DNA from: Flavobacteriaceae bacterium R38
GTDB taxonomy: Bacteria > Bacteroidota > Bacteroidia > Flavobacteriales > Flavobacteriaceae
Length of the DNA: 64,000 bases
Reading direction: 5' to 3'
Assembly (NCBI GenBank): GCA_009901575.1
Contig: WXYP01000002.1
Span: 620,001-684,000, forward strand
This document shows positions 25,637-34,876 of this stretch, one piece after another; positions within the stretch are counted from its first letter, which is position 1; each line of letters begins with the position of its first letter. The position numbers and the translations under genes were made by a program. The notes beneath the pieces are model-generated. The model did no database searches. It worked only from the letters and a program-made list of their open reading frames with translations, and was not told the DNA's origin.

Positions 25637-27820
25637 TTATTTTCTTTCTCCCGGATGGTATGTTTTTTCTGCTCTTTTTTCTACATCTTCCCTGTAGTAA
25701 GCAACATCTTTAAATTGTATATCTGCATAGCGCTGCGCCTGATCATTAAAATGTGGAGAATTAATATCTCCGCTTTGTCCTCCGGCTAACATACTTTTTG
25801 CTTTTACTTTATCTCCAAATTCAACAACAGCAACAAAACTGTTCCCACGAGTTCCATAAATCTTTTTTGTATTTTGTCCTGAACGCATTCCGTAAGCAGC
25901 TAAAGCTCCCCATCTCCCTGTTGTTAATCCAACCGGAATACTTGGCTTGCTGTCATCAAATTGTAAGTCGATATCTCCGTTTAATCTCTGATACCTGTTA
26001 ATATCTCCCCAAGGAGTATTCCATGTCCCAAAATCGGTTGCAATTTTCTGTACCGCTTTTGAGAATATTTTTAAACGTTCTTCATTTGGTGAATCGGTTC
26101 CAAAATAATTGATAAGTGCCATATCTGTGAGTCTTTCTTCCGGACGCTTACCTTCTCTCAAATAGGTCATTGCATAAAAGTGTGCCAAAGACATTCCTAC
26201 AGATGTTTTTGAAGTAGTCAGGTCCCATTCTCTTAAAACATCGATAGCCTCTTTTAAATCGGTATTTTTCACCGCGCTTTGATCATAAGCTGTAATTAGT
26301 CCCGGAATTAATTTTTCAAAAGCAGGTAAATAAGGATCATATGCTGTTTCGATTAATTTGTCAAGCGTAAGTCCATTTACTTCTTTTAAAAGTTTTATGG
26401 CATGTACTCCTCTAAAATTTTCCCTGTCAATCGACATGTATCGTGGATAATCTTGTTTTTTAGGACTATTATCTGCTGCAGACGTGAAAGGTGTGGAATT
26501 ACAATTCTGAATCCATCCGTTCTCCGGATTTACTACGACAATACTTTCATCTACTTCATGTAAACCATTCCAATCTGTTGCAGGATTACTTCCATCTACT
26601 GGTTTTGTGTAATCAAACTGTACATCTCTTTTCGGAATAAAATTCCCGTGATAATAGGCTATATTTCCGCCTGCATCTGCATAAACCGTATTATTAGAAG
26701 AATTGGTACGAATATCCATCATCTTCCTAAATTCATCATGACCATTAAGTTTAGTACGGGTATAGGATTGCTCCAGAGCTTGTACTGGTTGCCACATCAA
26801 GGCAGTAGCTACCCATTGATCTTCTACCATATGGGTTATAGGTCCGTGATGTGTTCTGTACATTGGGAATGTCTTCTCACTCATCTGATCGCCGTCTTTA
26901 TATTTTAATGTCACTTCAGAAGTTTCTACTTCCCGCATTTCATCTCCATACTTATACATCATTTTTCCATCTTGCTCTACTATCGTTTCTTTAAATTCAT
27001 CAATAACATCTGTATAGGTAGAAGTATGCATCCATCCTGTTTTCTCATTGAATCCCTGGTATACAAAAAACTGTCCCCAGGTAACAGCTCCATAAGCATT
27101 TAATCCTTCTTCACTTACTGCGTGTACCTCTCCTCTAAAGAAGAAAGACGTATGCGGATTAATCAACAACATCGCATTACCAGATTCGGTAAGATCTCCA
27201 GAAATTGCAAATCCGTTAGATCCTTTAGGCTCTTCAAAAGGATCAGGATGCGTCAAGCCATCATTATATGCTGTTAATTTTAATGCTTCCTGATTTTCGT
27301 AAAACGCTTTAATTCTCGCAGTAGAAACTCTTTCAATATCACCACCGATAGAACCTTCACTAAAATACATTGGCATCCAAGGCTCAAAATGTGTTAATAA
27401 CCTTGGTTTTACTTCAGGATGTGTATGTAGGTAATAATTTATTCCATCTGCAAATGCGTCACACAACTCTTTTAGCCATTCCGGTGCTTTTTCATAGTTC
27501 GCAATGGCTTCTTCTTCTGTCATAAATAATTTAGCACGCAAATCACTATATAAGGCCTCTTCTCCCTCTACCTCTGCCAATCTTCCGGTAGCCCAAATAT
27601 AATTTTGTTCAACACGTTTAAAATCGTCTTCACATTGTGCATAAAGTAATCCAAAAACAGCATCTGCGTCTGTTTTCCCGTATACGTGTGGTACTCCAAA
27701 ATCGTCTCGGATAATAGTAGTGTTATCGGCATGTGCTTCCCATCTGGCTAAATCAGTATTAGTTTCCTGAGTTGTACAAGCGGTAAAAGCAATAAATAAA
27801 AAGAAGAGAATTCGTCGCAT
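25637..27820 (-). CDS. Penicillin acylase family lipoprotein (Ntn hydrolase)
   Basis: A 727-residue amidohydrolase of the penicillin/acyl-homoserine-lactone acylase family. The signal sequence ends in a lipobox (FTAC), so the mature protein is likely lipid-anchored. The alpha-chain start IIRDDFGVPHVYGKTDADAVFGLLYAQCEDDF is typical in outline. The self-processing Gly-Ser is in KGSNGFAISG, where the new N-terminal serine of the beta chain is the nucleophile. Conserved beta-chain pieces such as MSLAHF and GTRGNSFVAVVEFGD follow. The family cleaves amides of penicillins, N-acyl homoserine lactones or other N-acyl compounds; the substrate cannot be read from sequence. First gene of a two-gene unit. 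Confidence 0.93.
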   Translation of the reverse strand: MRRILFFLFIAFTACTTQETNTDLARWEAHADNTTIIRDDFGVPHVYGKTDADAVFGLLYAQCEDDFKRVEQNYIWATGRLAEVEGEEALYSDLRAKLFMTEEEAIANYEKAPEWLKELCDAFADGINYYLHTHPEVKPRLLTHFEPWMPMYFSEGSIGGDIERVSTARIKAFYENQEALKLTAYNDGLTHPDPFEEPKGSNGFAISGDLTESGNAMLLINPHTSFFFRGEVHAVSEEGLNAYGAVTWGQFFVYQGFNEKTGWMHTSTYTDVIDEFKETIVEQDGKMMYKYGDEMREVETSEVTLKYKDGDQMSEKTFPMYRTHHGPITHMVEDQWVATALMWQPVQALEQSYTRTKLNGHDEFRKMMDIRTNSSNNTVYADAGGNIAYYHGNFIPKRDVQFDYTKPVDGSNPATDWNGLHEVDESIVVVNPENGWIQNCNSTPFTSAADNSPKKQDYPRYMSIDRENFRGVHAIKLLKEVNGLTLDKLIETAYDPYLPAFEKLIPGLITAYDQSAVKNTDLKEAIDVLREWDLTTSKTSVGMSLAHFYAMTYLREGKRPEERLTDMALINYFGTDSPNEERLKIFSKAVQKIATDFGTWNTPWGDINRYQRLNGDIDLQFDDSKPSIPVGLTTGRWGALAAYGMRSGQNTKKIYGTRGNSFVAVVEFGDKVKAKSMLAGGQSGDINSPHFNDQAQRYADIQFKDVAYYREDVEKRAEKTYHPGERK

Positions 27821-27984
27821 AGATAAGATAGTTAATTAGTGTTTATGCTTTTATAATCACAAAAGCGCTAGCTAAAATACTAAATTAAGTAGACTGCTTT
27901 TCTCCTAGTTTGTTAAATTCCTAACAAATTAAAAATGGTAAGTCAATAGTTTTCAATTTGACTTTTAACTCCGTTAAAAAATAA

Positions 27985-28026
27985 ACTTCCTTTTATTGTT
28001 TAGTTTATAAATCAATAAAAGGAAGT
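27985..28026 (-). terminator. 14-bp hairpin after the small Cys-rich peptide gene
   Basis: ACTTCCTTTTATTG (27985-27998) pairs perfectly with CAATAAAAGGAAGT (28013-28026). On the minus strand it is followed by a T-rich run (TTTATTTTTT), so it fits a terminator 19 nt past the peptide gene's stop. Confidence 0.8.
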
Positions 28027-28044
28027 ATAAATCAAAAAGAAAGA

Positions 28045-28236
28045 TTATTCACCACACGGTTCAGAATCCAGGTAAGTACATTCACATCCACATTCTGTCC
28101 AGTAACATTGAGAATCTAATTCACATTCTTGCCTTGTTGTCGGTGGCTCAGGAAAACACCAAGCTAAACCTCCACTAATTTCTTCTAATTCTTTTTTACT
28201 CAAAAGAGTGCCGGACTTTAAAATACTTTTTAACAT
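28045..28236 (-). CDS. Cys-rich peptide with double-glycine leader (putative RiPP/bacteriocin precursor)
   Basis: A 63-residue peptide. The first 23 residues form a typical leader ending in LSKKELEEISGG, the double-glycine site recognised by peptidase-containing ABC exporters and common in Bacteroidota natural-product precursors. The predicted 40-residue core (LAWCFPEPPTTRQE...) carries seven cysteines, clustered in the pattern C-x4-5-C-x4-C-x-C-x-C, and has no strong net positive charge. It has its own terminator and a structured element upstream, and it lies near a small membrane-anchored winged-helix gene. No modifying enzyme or exporter is visible in the window, so it is an orphan; whether the core is modified or simply disulfide-bonded is unknown. 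Confidence 0.8.
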   Translation of the reverse strand: MLKSILKSGTLLSKKELEEISGGLAWCFPEPPTTRQECELDSQCYWTECGCECTYLDSEPCGE

Positions 28237-28270
28237 AATAACAAAATTAAAATTGATTTGATTTCCTTGA

Positions 28271-28312
28271 ACAATAAAAAGGTACTCAAGGTTTGTACCT
28301 GTATTTTATTGT
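28271..28312 (-). terminator. Nested hairpin between regulator and peptide genes
   Basis: AGGTAC (28280-28285) pairs with GTACCT (28295-28300), and the outer arms ACAATAAAA (28271-28279) and TTTTATTGT (28304-28312) pair as well. Read on the minus strand the inner stem is followed by TTTTTATTGT. It can end the regulator transcript or act as a leader element of the peptide gene. Confidence 0.55.
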
Positions 28313-28413
28313 AGGGAGGCTCCGACTTATTTATATAAATGTACATATATTTTACATAAAATATATTTCAATAAGTAAGAAATAACATTTTTTTAAGAAA
28401 GTAAAAAAGTATC

Positions 28414-28848
28414 TTAACTGATCATTTCCATAACAAGAATTAAGATAATCAGGCTTATCAGAAAGCATAAGATGTAATTAAAAACAATTCTCCAAAACAC
28501 CTTTTTAGATTGAGAGTTTTTTAAGAGTAGCCTATACCCTATACCAGGTACAGCAATAATTTCCAGAGGATGGTTAAAATGTTGTTGCAGTACTTTTCGT
28601 AAATCTGCAATAATACGAATTAAGGTTTCTTCTGTAACTAAATCTTTTTCCCATATACTGTGAATTAGTTCTTCTTTTGCAACTCTTTTATTGGCATTTT
28701 TTAATAAGATATAAAAGATTTTAGCCAATTGAGAACCTAATTCTAAATTTTCTTCTACACCATTAGAAACCAATCCGGATTGAAGGGAAATCTCCCAACC
28801 TCCTGCTTTTACTGTTTCATTGGCGTTTATATCTCTTACAAATCGCAT
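28414..28848 (-). CDS. Membrane-anchored winged-helix regulator (CadC/ToxR-like, lacks a sensor domain)
   Basis: A 144-residue protein. Residues 15-110 are an OmpR/PhoB-type winged-helix DNA-binding domain: LELGSQLAKIFYILLKNANK, KEELIHSIW, RIIADLRKVL, and IIAVPGIGYRLL, which is the typical closing wing. One hydrophobic helix (about 119-142) follows and ends the protein. This is the layout of CadC/ToxR regulators without their periplasmic sensor. It is the next gene upstream of the Cys-rich peptide on the same strand (177-nt gap) and may control it. Signal input, if any, must come through the membrane helix or a partner. Confidence 0.85.
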   Translation of the reverse strand: MRFVRDINANETVKAGGWEISLQSGLVSNGVEENLELGSQLAKIFYILLKNANKRVAKEELIHSIWEKDLVTEETLIRIIADLRKVLQQHFNHPLEIIAVPGIGYRLLLKNSQSKKVFWRIVFNYILCFLISLIILILVMEMIS

Positions 28849-29026
28849 TCCGTTTAAATATTCTTAAACAGGATCAAATATATAAAACGAATTTAAATGT
28901 TAATATCTGATTTTCATAAGGTTAATTTTATGAAAATCATCACAACTTTTCACTCCCTATTATATAACTTAATTCATTATAAATAGTAATAACTATACTA
29001 AGTAAATAGCTCCAATAAGTAAAGTG

Positions 29027-29034
29027 TATCTTTG
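29027..29034 (+). promoter_or_regulatory. -7 box of the DEAD-box helicase gene
   Basis: TATCTTTG fits TAnnTTTG. It overlaps an in-frame TTG at 29032, which argues that translation starts at the ATG at 29056 instead. Confidence 0.55.
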
Positions 29035-29055
29035 CCTAAATATTTTTTAAGGCAT

Positions 29056-30291
29056 ATGCAATTTCAAGAATTACAATTAAACAAACCTATTTTAAAGGCT
29101 ATAACAGAAAAAGGTTATGATACTCCTACTCCTGTACAAGAAAAAGCAATTCCTTTAATCTTAACAAAAAAAGATCTCATTACCTCTGCTCAAACAGGTA
29201 CGGGTAAAACCGCTGCATTTGCATTACCTATTTTACAGTTATTATTTGATAAACAAGATGCTCCTAAAAAAGGAAAAAAGACAAGATCTCTTATTATTAG
29301 CCCCACCCGAGAATTGGCAATACAAATTGATGAAAATTTTAAAACTTACGGGAAGTACACAAATCTAAGAAGTACAGTTGTTTTTGGAGGAGCTTCTATA
29401 GAACCTCAGATAGAAATATTGAAAAAGGGAATCGATATTTTAGTAGCAACCCCTGGCAGATTATTAGATTTACATAAACAAGATGTAATCAACTTAGATT
29501 ATGTAGAAACATTGGTTCTTGATGAAGCCGATTTGATGCTCGACATGGGATTCATAGATAATGTAAAGAAGATAGAACGATTATGTCCAAAAGAAAAACA
29601 AACTTTACTATTTTCTGCTACTATACCATATAAAATTACCCAGTTAGCCAGTACTATCTTGAAAGAACCTCAGAAAGTTGCTATTACTCCAACATCTGCT
29701 GCTGCAAAAAATGTTCAACAATTATTGTATTACACCCCTAAGCCTAAAAAAATTGAACTATGCTTACATCTTCTAAGGAATACAATAAAAGGAGATATAA
29801 TTATTTTTAGACGCACTAAATACGGAGTTGATAAATTAGAGAAAGTGCTACTTAGAAATAAGTATAAAGCAGTAAGTATACATGGTGATAAATCTCAAAA
29901 CGCAAGACAGGAAGCACTAAATAGTTTTAAAAGAAAAGATGTAAATATTTTAATAGCTACAGATGTCGCAGCAAGAGGAATAGACATTGACGACGTAGAC
30001 GCTGTTATTAATTTTGATTTGCCTAATGTGCCTGAAACGTATGTACATCGAATAGGAAGAACAGGAAGAGCTGGTAAATTGGGTACTGCTTATTCGTTTT
30101 GTTCTGCTGATGAAAAAAATTATGTAATAAGTATTCAAAAATTGACACACAAATTAATTGATGTTGAAGAAGAGCATCCCTATCCTTTAGATCCTAAAGC
30201 AAAGCCCGAAGTGCATAAGAAAAAAGGGAGCAAATATAAAAAAGGAAGGAAATCCGAAGCCTCTAAAAAGAAAAAGAAGCGCTGGTATTAA
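29056..30291 (+). CDS. DEAD-box RNA helicase, RhlE type
   Basis: A 411-residue ATP-dependent RNA helicase with all core motifs in order: Q motif (FQELQLNKPILKAITEKGY), AQTGTGKT, PTRELA, TPGR, DEAD, SAT, and in the second RecA domain ARGIDIDD and HRIGRTGRAG. A short, very basic tail (KKKGSKYKKGRKSEA and a lysine run) ends the protein and likely binds RNA. The ATG at 29056 is chosen over the TTG at 29032 because a -7 promoter box covers the TTG. RhlE-type helicases act in RNA remodelling, ribosome assembly and cold adaptation. Single-gene unit, convergent with the next gene. Confidence 0.94.
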   Translation: MQFQELQLNKPILKAITEKGYDTPTPVQEKAIPLILTKKDLITSAQTGTGKTAAFALPILQLLFDKQDAPKKGKKTRSLIISPTRELAIQIDENFKTYGKYTNLRSTVVFGGASIEPQIEILKKGIDILVATPGRLLDLHKQDVINLDYVETLVLDEADLMLDMGFIDNVKKIERLCPKEKQTLLFSATIPYKITQLASTILKEPQKVAITPTSAAAKNVQQLLYYTPKPKKIELCLHLLRNTIKGDIIIFRRTKYGVDKLEKVLLRNKYKAVSIHGDKSQNARQEALNSFKRKDVNILIATDVAARGIDIDDVDAVINFDLPNVPETYVHRIGRTGRAGKLGTAYSFCSADEKNYVISIQKLTHKLIDVEEEHPYPLDPKAKPEVHKKKGSKYKKGRKSEASKKKKKRWY

Positions 30292-30310
30292 TTTATTGTA
30301 TAGTTACTTT

Positions 30311-30802
30311 TTACTCTACCTGAATAAATTTAGTTTCGAGATACAATTGTTGCCATTGACCATCAGTATATTCTCCTACTTTGAAATTATATGTAGTTTC
30401 ATCAATCTTTTCCCAACCATCTGTAATTATGGAATCCCCATACTTATATTGATAATACAGGTTATTATCTTTTACTATAACTTTTCCCTCTGTAAGTCCG
30501 CCAAATACATCAAACTCCCAAAAACGTATCTTCCCTGAAACCGAATCATATTGACGAATTCCGTGATTTCTTAATCCTAATTTTGTTTGCTCTTTATCTA
30601 TAAAACCAATAGATTCAGCAACCACGATACTTTTATTCAAAGAATATTTAAAATGAATTTCCTGCTTGAATTCACTTCCATTTCCCCATTTTCCATCTGC
30701 TTTCCATGTTTTGTTTATCAAATGATCAAAAGCTGCTAACTTATTCTCTTGCGCAATTGAAATATATCCGGTTAATAAAAAAATGATGATAAATATTCTC
30801 AT
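30311..30802 (-). CDS. Exported protein of unknown function
   Basis: A 163-residue protein with a signal peptide ending ISIAQ. The mature part reads as an antiparallel beta-barrel of lipocalin-like rhythm (HLINKTWKADGKWGNGSEF, KIRFWEFDVFGGLTEGKV, LYYQYKYGDSIITDGWEKI), similar to DUF1579-like or heme/lipid-binding calycin proteins often seen in Bacteroidota, but I cannot name the family with confidence. It is convergent with the helicase gene, 19 nt away, and appears to be monocistronic. Confidence 0.8.
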   Translation of the reverse strand: MRIFIIIFLLTGYISIAQENKLAAFDHLINKTWKADGKWGNGSEFKQEIHFKYSLNKSIVVAESIGFIDKEQTKLGLRNHGIRQYDSVSGKIRFWEFDVFGGLTEGKVIVKDNNLYYQYKYGDSIITDGWEKIDETTYNFKVGEYTDGQWQQLYLETKFIQVE

Positions 30803-30926
30803 GTCTGGTAAGTGTGTTGTACGTAAATATATTAATTTATTAATAGCTTATGTTAACAAACATAGTTCATTAGATCATATTACTTATCTTAGGAGGCAAA
30901 AAAATATCAACCATAATTAAAGATAT

Positions 30927-32468
30927 ATGAAAATTAAACTTTTATTCCTTTCTGCTTTATTTTTAACATCTATTTGTACAAGTCAGGAAAGTTTCGATAA
31001 TCAAGCTATCGGGAAAATTAAAAATGAAGGCCTCAATAATTCAAAAGTTGAAGAAATAGCATATCAGCTTATTGATAGAGCAGGTCCTCGGCTTACTAAC
31101 TCAAAAGGTTATGAAAGGGCTGCTAATTATGCCATACAACAACTAAAAGATTGGGGGCTTGCAAATGCAAAAACAGAAGTCTGGGGAGAATTTGGAAGAG
31201 GCTGGGAAATGCACAAAAGTTATGTGGCTATGACCAAACCATATTATATGCCATTTGTTGCTATCCCCAAAGCATGGACAGAGAGTACAGATGGAGAAAT
31301 TTCAGGAAAAGTTGTCTTTCTTGATATTAAATCTGAAGAAGATTTTGCAAAATATAAAGGAAAGTTAAAAGGCGCTATTATTGCAATAAAACCAAGCAGA
31401 GGTCAGGAACCCACTTTTGAAGCAGATGCGTTGCGATATACAGAAGAAGAACTTAACGAGTTAGCAACTCCTCAAAGCGGAAATTCGAATAGAAGAAGGT
31501 TTACTCCAGAGCAATTAGCAGAATTTAGAGCCAGAAGAGCTTTAAGACAAAAAACAAGTGCTTTTTTAAAAGAAGAAGGTGCTGCTTTAATTATAAACGG
31601 AACCAATGGTAGGCATGGAACTCTTTTTACCAGTAGTCCTCGCGATTACCGCAAAGACACTCCTAAAGGTATTAGTGAATTAGAAATGACTCCGGAACAT
31701 GTAAATTTAATGGCTCGTTTATTTGAGAATGGTGAGGATGTACAAATTGAAGCTGAAGTAAAAACTTCATTTAATGAAAATAATTTAGACGGTTATAATG
31801 TTATTGCAGAAATACCTGGTACTGATAAAAAACTAAAGTCAGAAGTAGTTATGCTTGGAGGGCATTTAGATTCCTGGCATGGAGCTACCGGAGCTACAGA
31901 TAATGCAGCAGGATGCATTGTAATGATGGAAGCTGTGAGAATTCTACAGGCTACTGGTTTAAAACCAAAACGTACTATCAGAATTGCATTATGGGGAGGT
32001 GAAGAACAGGGTATTCATGGTTCACGTAATTATGTAAAGAATCATTTTGGAGATGCAGAATCTCAAAAATTCAAAAAAGAGCATGGAAAAATTTCTGCAT
32101 ATTATAATATAGATAACGGTACAGGACGTATTAGAGGAGTTTATTTACAAGGAAATGAAAAAGTAAGGCCTATTTTTGAAAATTGGTTTACTCCTTTTAG
32201 TGATATCATAGATAATACTACTATTACAATTCGCAATACCGGCGGAACAGATCATTTAGGTTTTGATGCTGTTGGAATTCCCGGATTCCAGTTTATCCAA
32301 GATCCTATCGAATATTGGTCAAGAACTCATCACACTAATATGGACACTTATGAACGTCTAGTTATAGATGATCTAAAGCAAATGGCTGTAATTATTGCAT
32401 CTTTCGTTTACAATACAGCACAACGAGATGAAAAACTACCTCGTAAGAAGTTAGAAAAAGCTAAATAA
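30927..32468 (+). CDS. M28-family zinc peptidase, exported
   Basis: A 513-residue exported metallopeptidase (signal peptide ending ICTSQ). A protease-associated domain lies in the first half (GEISGKVVFLDI to about GAALIINGTNG). The M28 catalytic domain has its zinc ligands and acid in GGHLDSWHGATGATDNAAG, WGGEEQGIHGSR, YYNIDNGTG and RTHHTNMD. M28 enzymes of this layout are aminopeptidases or carboxypeptidases acting outside the cytoplasm. It is a single gene followed by a clear terminator. Confidence 0.93.
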   Translation: MKIKLLFLSALFLTSICTSQESFDNQAIGKIKNEGLNNSKVEEIAYQLIDRAGPRLTNSKGYERAANYAIQQLKDWGLANAKTEVWGEFGRGWEMHKSYVAMTKPYYMPFVAIPKAWTESTDGEISGKVVFLDIKSEEDFAKYKGKLKGAIIAIKPSRGQEPTFEADALRYTEEELNELATPQSGNSNRRRFTPEQLAEFRARRALRQKTSAFLKEEGAALIINGTNGRHGTLFTSSPRDYRKDTPKGISELEMTPEHVNLMARLFENGEDVQIEAEVKTSFNENNLDGYNVIAEIPGTDKKLKSEVVMLGGHLDSWHGATGATDNAAGCIVMMEAVRILQATGLKPKRTIRIALWGGEEQGIHGSRNYVKNHFGDAESQKFKKEHGKISAYYNIDNGTGRIRGVYLQGNEKVRPIFENWFTPFSDIIDNTTITIRNTGGTDHLGFDAVGIPGFQFIQDPIEYWSRTHHTNMDTYERLVIDDLKQMAVIIASFVYNTAQRDEKLPRKKLEKAK

Positions 32469-32495
32469 TATTTCAAAATTTATTTTAATTAATGA

Positions 32496-32529
32496 ATGCC
32501 TGGACATAACAGATATCCAGGCATTTTTA
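32496..32529 (+). terminator. Rho-independent terminator of the M28 peptidase gene
   Basis: A 9-bp stem, ATGCCTGGA (32496-32504) with TCCAGGCAT (32516-32524), an 11-nt loop and a following T-tract, 28 nt after the stop codon. Confidence 0.9.
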
Positions 32530-32668
32530 TTCATGCTATACATAATTACTAATTCTAAATAATAACACTATCGCTAATACTATGAAAATGTAAAAATTAA
32601 TGTTTTGCTTTGTGATATAATAAATATCATTAATTTATATTTCGTCTTTTAAAGTATTCAACTGTCAA

Positions 32669-33127
32669 ATGAAGCAATTAAGAACATATTTGATTATTAA
32701 CATACTTCTATTAATGTATTCATGTTCAAATGAATTAAAGTGCAATTATACTTTAGTAAAACTAGCTCAAGGTACAGAAATACCATATGAGTCAGGAAAA
32801 ATTCATGTCCATCAAAAAAGATTTGACTATCTACCTTCATCTAACAAAGATTCAATATATTCATTGTACTTTGAGGGTGAAAAAATATTTTTTAATGGAA
32901 ATATTAAACTCCTCGAGTGTTTTGTTGTTGATCAATTTTATGAAAGTGAATTTTATTTATATGAATCTAACGAAGAGCGAATTATCATTTCCTGGCGTTT
33001 CGGTTTGGTAGCAAGAAAAAATCAGATGACTTCAGACATTTTTTTATTACAAAAAGTATGCACTACAGAATTCAATTCTCATACTAAAGCTGTATTTATA
33101 GATAAAATGACAAACTACAGGGAATAG
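32669..33127 (+). CDS. Small lipoprotein of unknown function
   Basis: A 152-residue predicted lipoprotein: a hydrophobic signal (LIINILLLM) ending in the lipobox MYSC. The mature part has no motif I recognise; it is rich in Tyr, Phe and Glu with a likely beta-sheet fold. A second cysteine lies near the mature N-terminus and two more occur later. It is flanked by gaps of about 200 nt upstream and 70 nt downstream and seems to be an independent unit. Lineage-specific lipoproteins of this size are common in Flavobacteriaceae. Confidence 0.72.
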   Translation: MKQLRTYLIINILLLMYSCSNELKCNYTLVKLAQGTEIPYESGKIHVHQKRFDYLPSSNKDSIYSLYFEGEKIFFNGNIKLLECFVVDQFYESEFYLYESNEERIIISWRFGLVARKNQMTSDIFLLQKVCTTEFNSHTKAVFIDKMTNYRE

Positions 33128-33165
33128 CTATTTTTCAAACTGGAATTGCTCCTAAATAAAAATAC

Positions 33166-33173
33166 TATATTTG
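33166..33173 (+). promoter_or_regulatory. -7 box of the SulP transporter gene
   Basis: TATATTTG matches TAnnTTTG, and ATTG at 33144-33147 lies 18 nt upstream at the -33 position. The box is 24 nt before the ATG at 33198. Confidence 0.7.
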
Positions 33174-33197
33174 CGGCTTTTTTAAGAGATAATCACT

Positions 33198-34811
33198 ATG
33201 AATAGAATCTTCCGCAATTTCACATTTAATCCAAAAGATGATATTTTATCAGGACTGACAGTTGCTTTAGCTCTGGTACCAGAAGCTGTAGCTTTTGCAT
33301 TTGTTGCAGGAGTTGATCCACTGGTAGGTTTATACGGTGCTTTTATGATGGGAATTGTAACAGCAATGTTTGGCGGCAGACCCGGAATGATCTCAGGAGC
33401 TACCGGAGCAATGGCTGTAGTAATGGTCCATATGATTCAAAAAGGTAATGAAGTCGGGCTTACTTTAGCTACCCCAGTAGAAAACCTCGGACTTCAATGG
33501 TTATTTATCACTTTACTACTAGTAGGAATCATTCAGATTTCTGCAGGAATATTAAGGTTAGGGAAATTTGTAAGGCTGATTCCTCATCCTGTAATGATGG
33601 GATTTGTCAACGGATTAGCAATTGTAATATTTCTATCACAGTTAGGGCTTTTTAAAGAAAATGTCAATGGAAATAAGCAATGGCTTCATGGATCAGATTT
33701 ATGGACTATGCTTGGTTTGGTAGGCTTAACAATGTTAATTATGTACGCGTTACCTAAACTCACCAAAAAAATACCTGCTGCTTTAATTGCAATTATTATA
33801 GTAGCTGCAATTACTATCCTGGGAGGTATTGAAGTGAGTACCGTTGGATCATTTATTCGAGACGGTGGCGGAAGCGGTTTAAAAGGATCTCTACCTACTT
33901 TTCAAACTCAGATTTTCGGATTATTTGATACTTTAAACGGACATTGGGATTTAATCATGTCTACAGCTTTCTTATTAGCAGCAGTTGGCCTTATAGAATC
34001 ATTAATGACCTTAAATCTTGTAGACGAACTAACAGAAAGCAGAGGAAGTGGAAACAGAGAAAGTATTGCACAGGGAAGCGCCAATATCTTGAATGGTTTA
34101 TTTGGCGGTATGGGAGGTTGTGCTATGATAGGACAATCAATTATTAATGTAAACTCAGGAGGTAGAGGCCGTTTATCTGGTATTATGGCAGCAGTTGCCC
34201 TCTTATGTTTTATATTGTTTGGAGCTCCTTTGATTGAACAAATACCCATTGCAGCTTTGGTAGGTGTGATGTTTATGGTAGTCATAGGCACTTTTGCCTG
34301 GAGTAGTTTCAGGATATTAAATAAAATTCCGCTACCAGATGCTGTTGTATTAATTGCTGTCTCTGCCATCACAGTCTGGCAGGATTTAGCTATTGCTGTT
34401 ATTGCAGGTGTCATTATGTCTGCTCTTGTATTCGCCTGGAAAAATGCAACGATGATCCGTGCTCGTAAGCGTATTAAAGAAGATGGTACAAAAGTGTATG
34501 AAATATGGGGGCCTTTATTTTTTGGTTCTATACAAGCTTTTAATGCCAAATTTGATGCGAAAAACGATCCTGATAAGATTGAAATCGATTTTATAGAGTC
34601 TAAAGTAAGTGATCATTCAGGTATTGAAGCGGTACGTGGAATAGCAAATAAATACCTGGCTTTAGGGAAAGAAGTAAAACTCACACATTTAAGTCCCGAG
34701 TGTAAAACCTTGCTCTTAAAAGCAAATACCAAATTTGAAACAATAATAGAAACTTCTATTGACGATCCCAGGTATTATGTGGTAACCAGTCAGATGGATA
34801 GCGAGGTTTAA
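33198..34811 (+). CDS. SulP-family anion transporter with STAS domain
   Basis: A 537-residue inner-membrane transporter with about 10-14 membrane segments. It begins with the SulP signature (DILSGLTVALALVPEAVAFA, then GLYGAFMMG and GATGAMAVVM) and contains LIESLMTLNLVDELTES and GGMGGCAMIGQSIINV. A STAS domain occupies about residues 440-530 (PLFFGSIQAFNAKF, KVSDHSGIEAVRGIANKY). SulP proteins carry sulfate, bicarbonate or other anions. The substrate cannot be told here. It is upstream of the DoxX-cyclase pair by 65 nt and could share its transcript. Confidence 0.94.
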   Translation: MNRIFRNFTFNPKDDILSGLTVALALVPEAVAFAFVAGVDPLVGLYGAFMMGIVTAMFGGRPGMISGATGAMAVVMVHMIQKGNEVGLTLATPVENLGLQWLFITLLLVGIIQISAGILRLGKFVRLIPHPVMMGFVNGLAIVIFLSQLGLFKENVNGNKQWLHGSDLWTMLGLVGLTMLIMYALPKLTKKIPAALIAIIIVAAITILGGIEVSTVGSFIRDGGGSGLKGSLPTFQTQIFGLFDTLNGHWDLIMSTAFLLAAVGLIESLMTLNLVDELTESRGSGNRESIAQGSANILNGLFGGMGGCAMIGQSIINVNSGGRGRLSGIMAAVALLCFILFGAPLIEQIPIAALVGVMFMVVIGTFAWSSFRILNKIPLPDAVVLIAVSAITVWQDLAIAVIAGVIMSALVFAWKNATMIRARKRIKEDGTKVYEIWGPLFFGSIQAFNAKFDAKNDPDKIEIDFIESKVSDHSGIEAVRGIANKYLALGKEVKLTHLSPECKTLLLKANTKFETIIETSIDDPRYYVVTSQMDSEV

Positions 34812-34876
34812 AATAGATTTATATAACTAAAAACAATTCATTACTTTTAAAGAATTAAAAAAATTAGTGTATAAAC

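Noticed and set aside
29032-29055. TTG at 29032 as start of the DEAD-box helicase
   Set aside because: It lies inside the promoter -7 box TATCTTTG; the ATG at 29056 fits the Q-motif region.
33908-34549. 213-codon minus-strand frame inside the SulP gene
   Set aside because: Antisense to a well-conserved transporter; its composition mirrors the codon pattern of the real gene.
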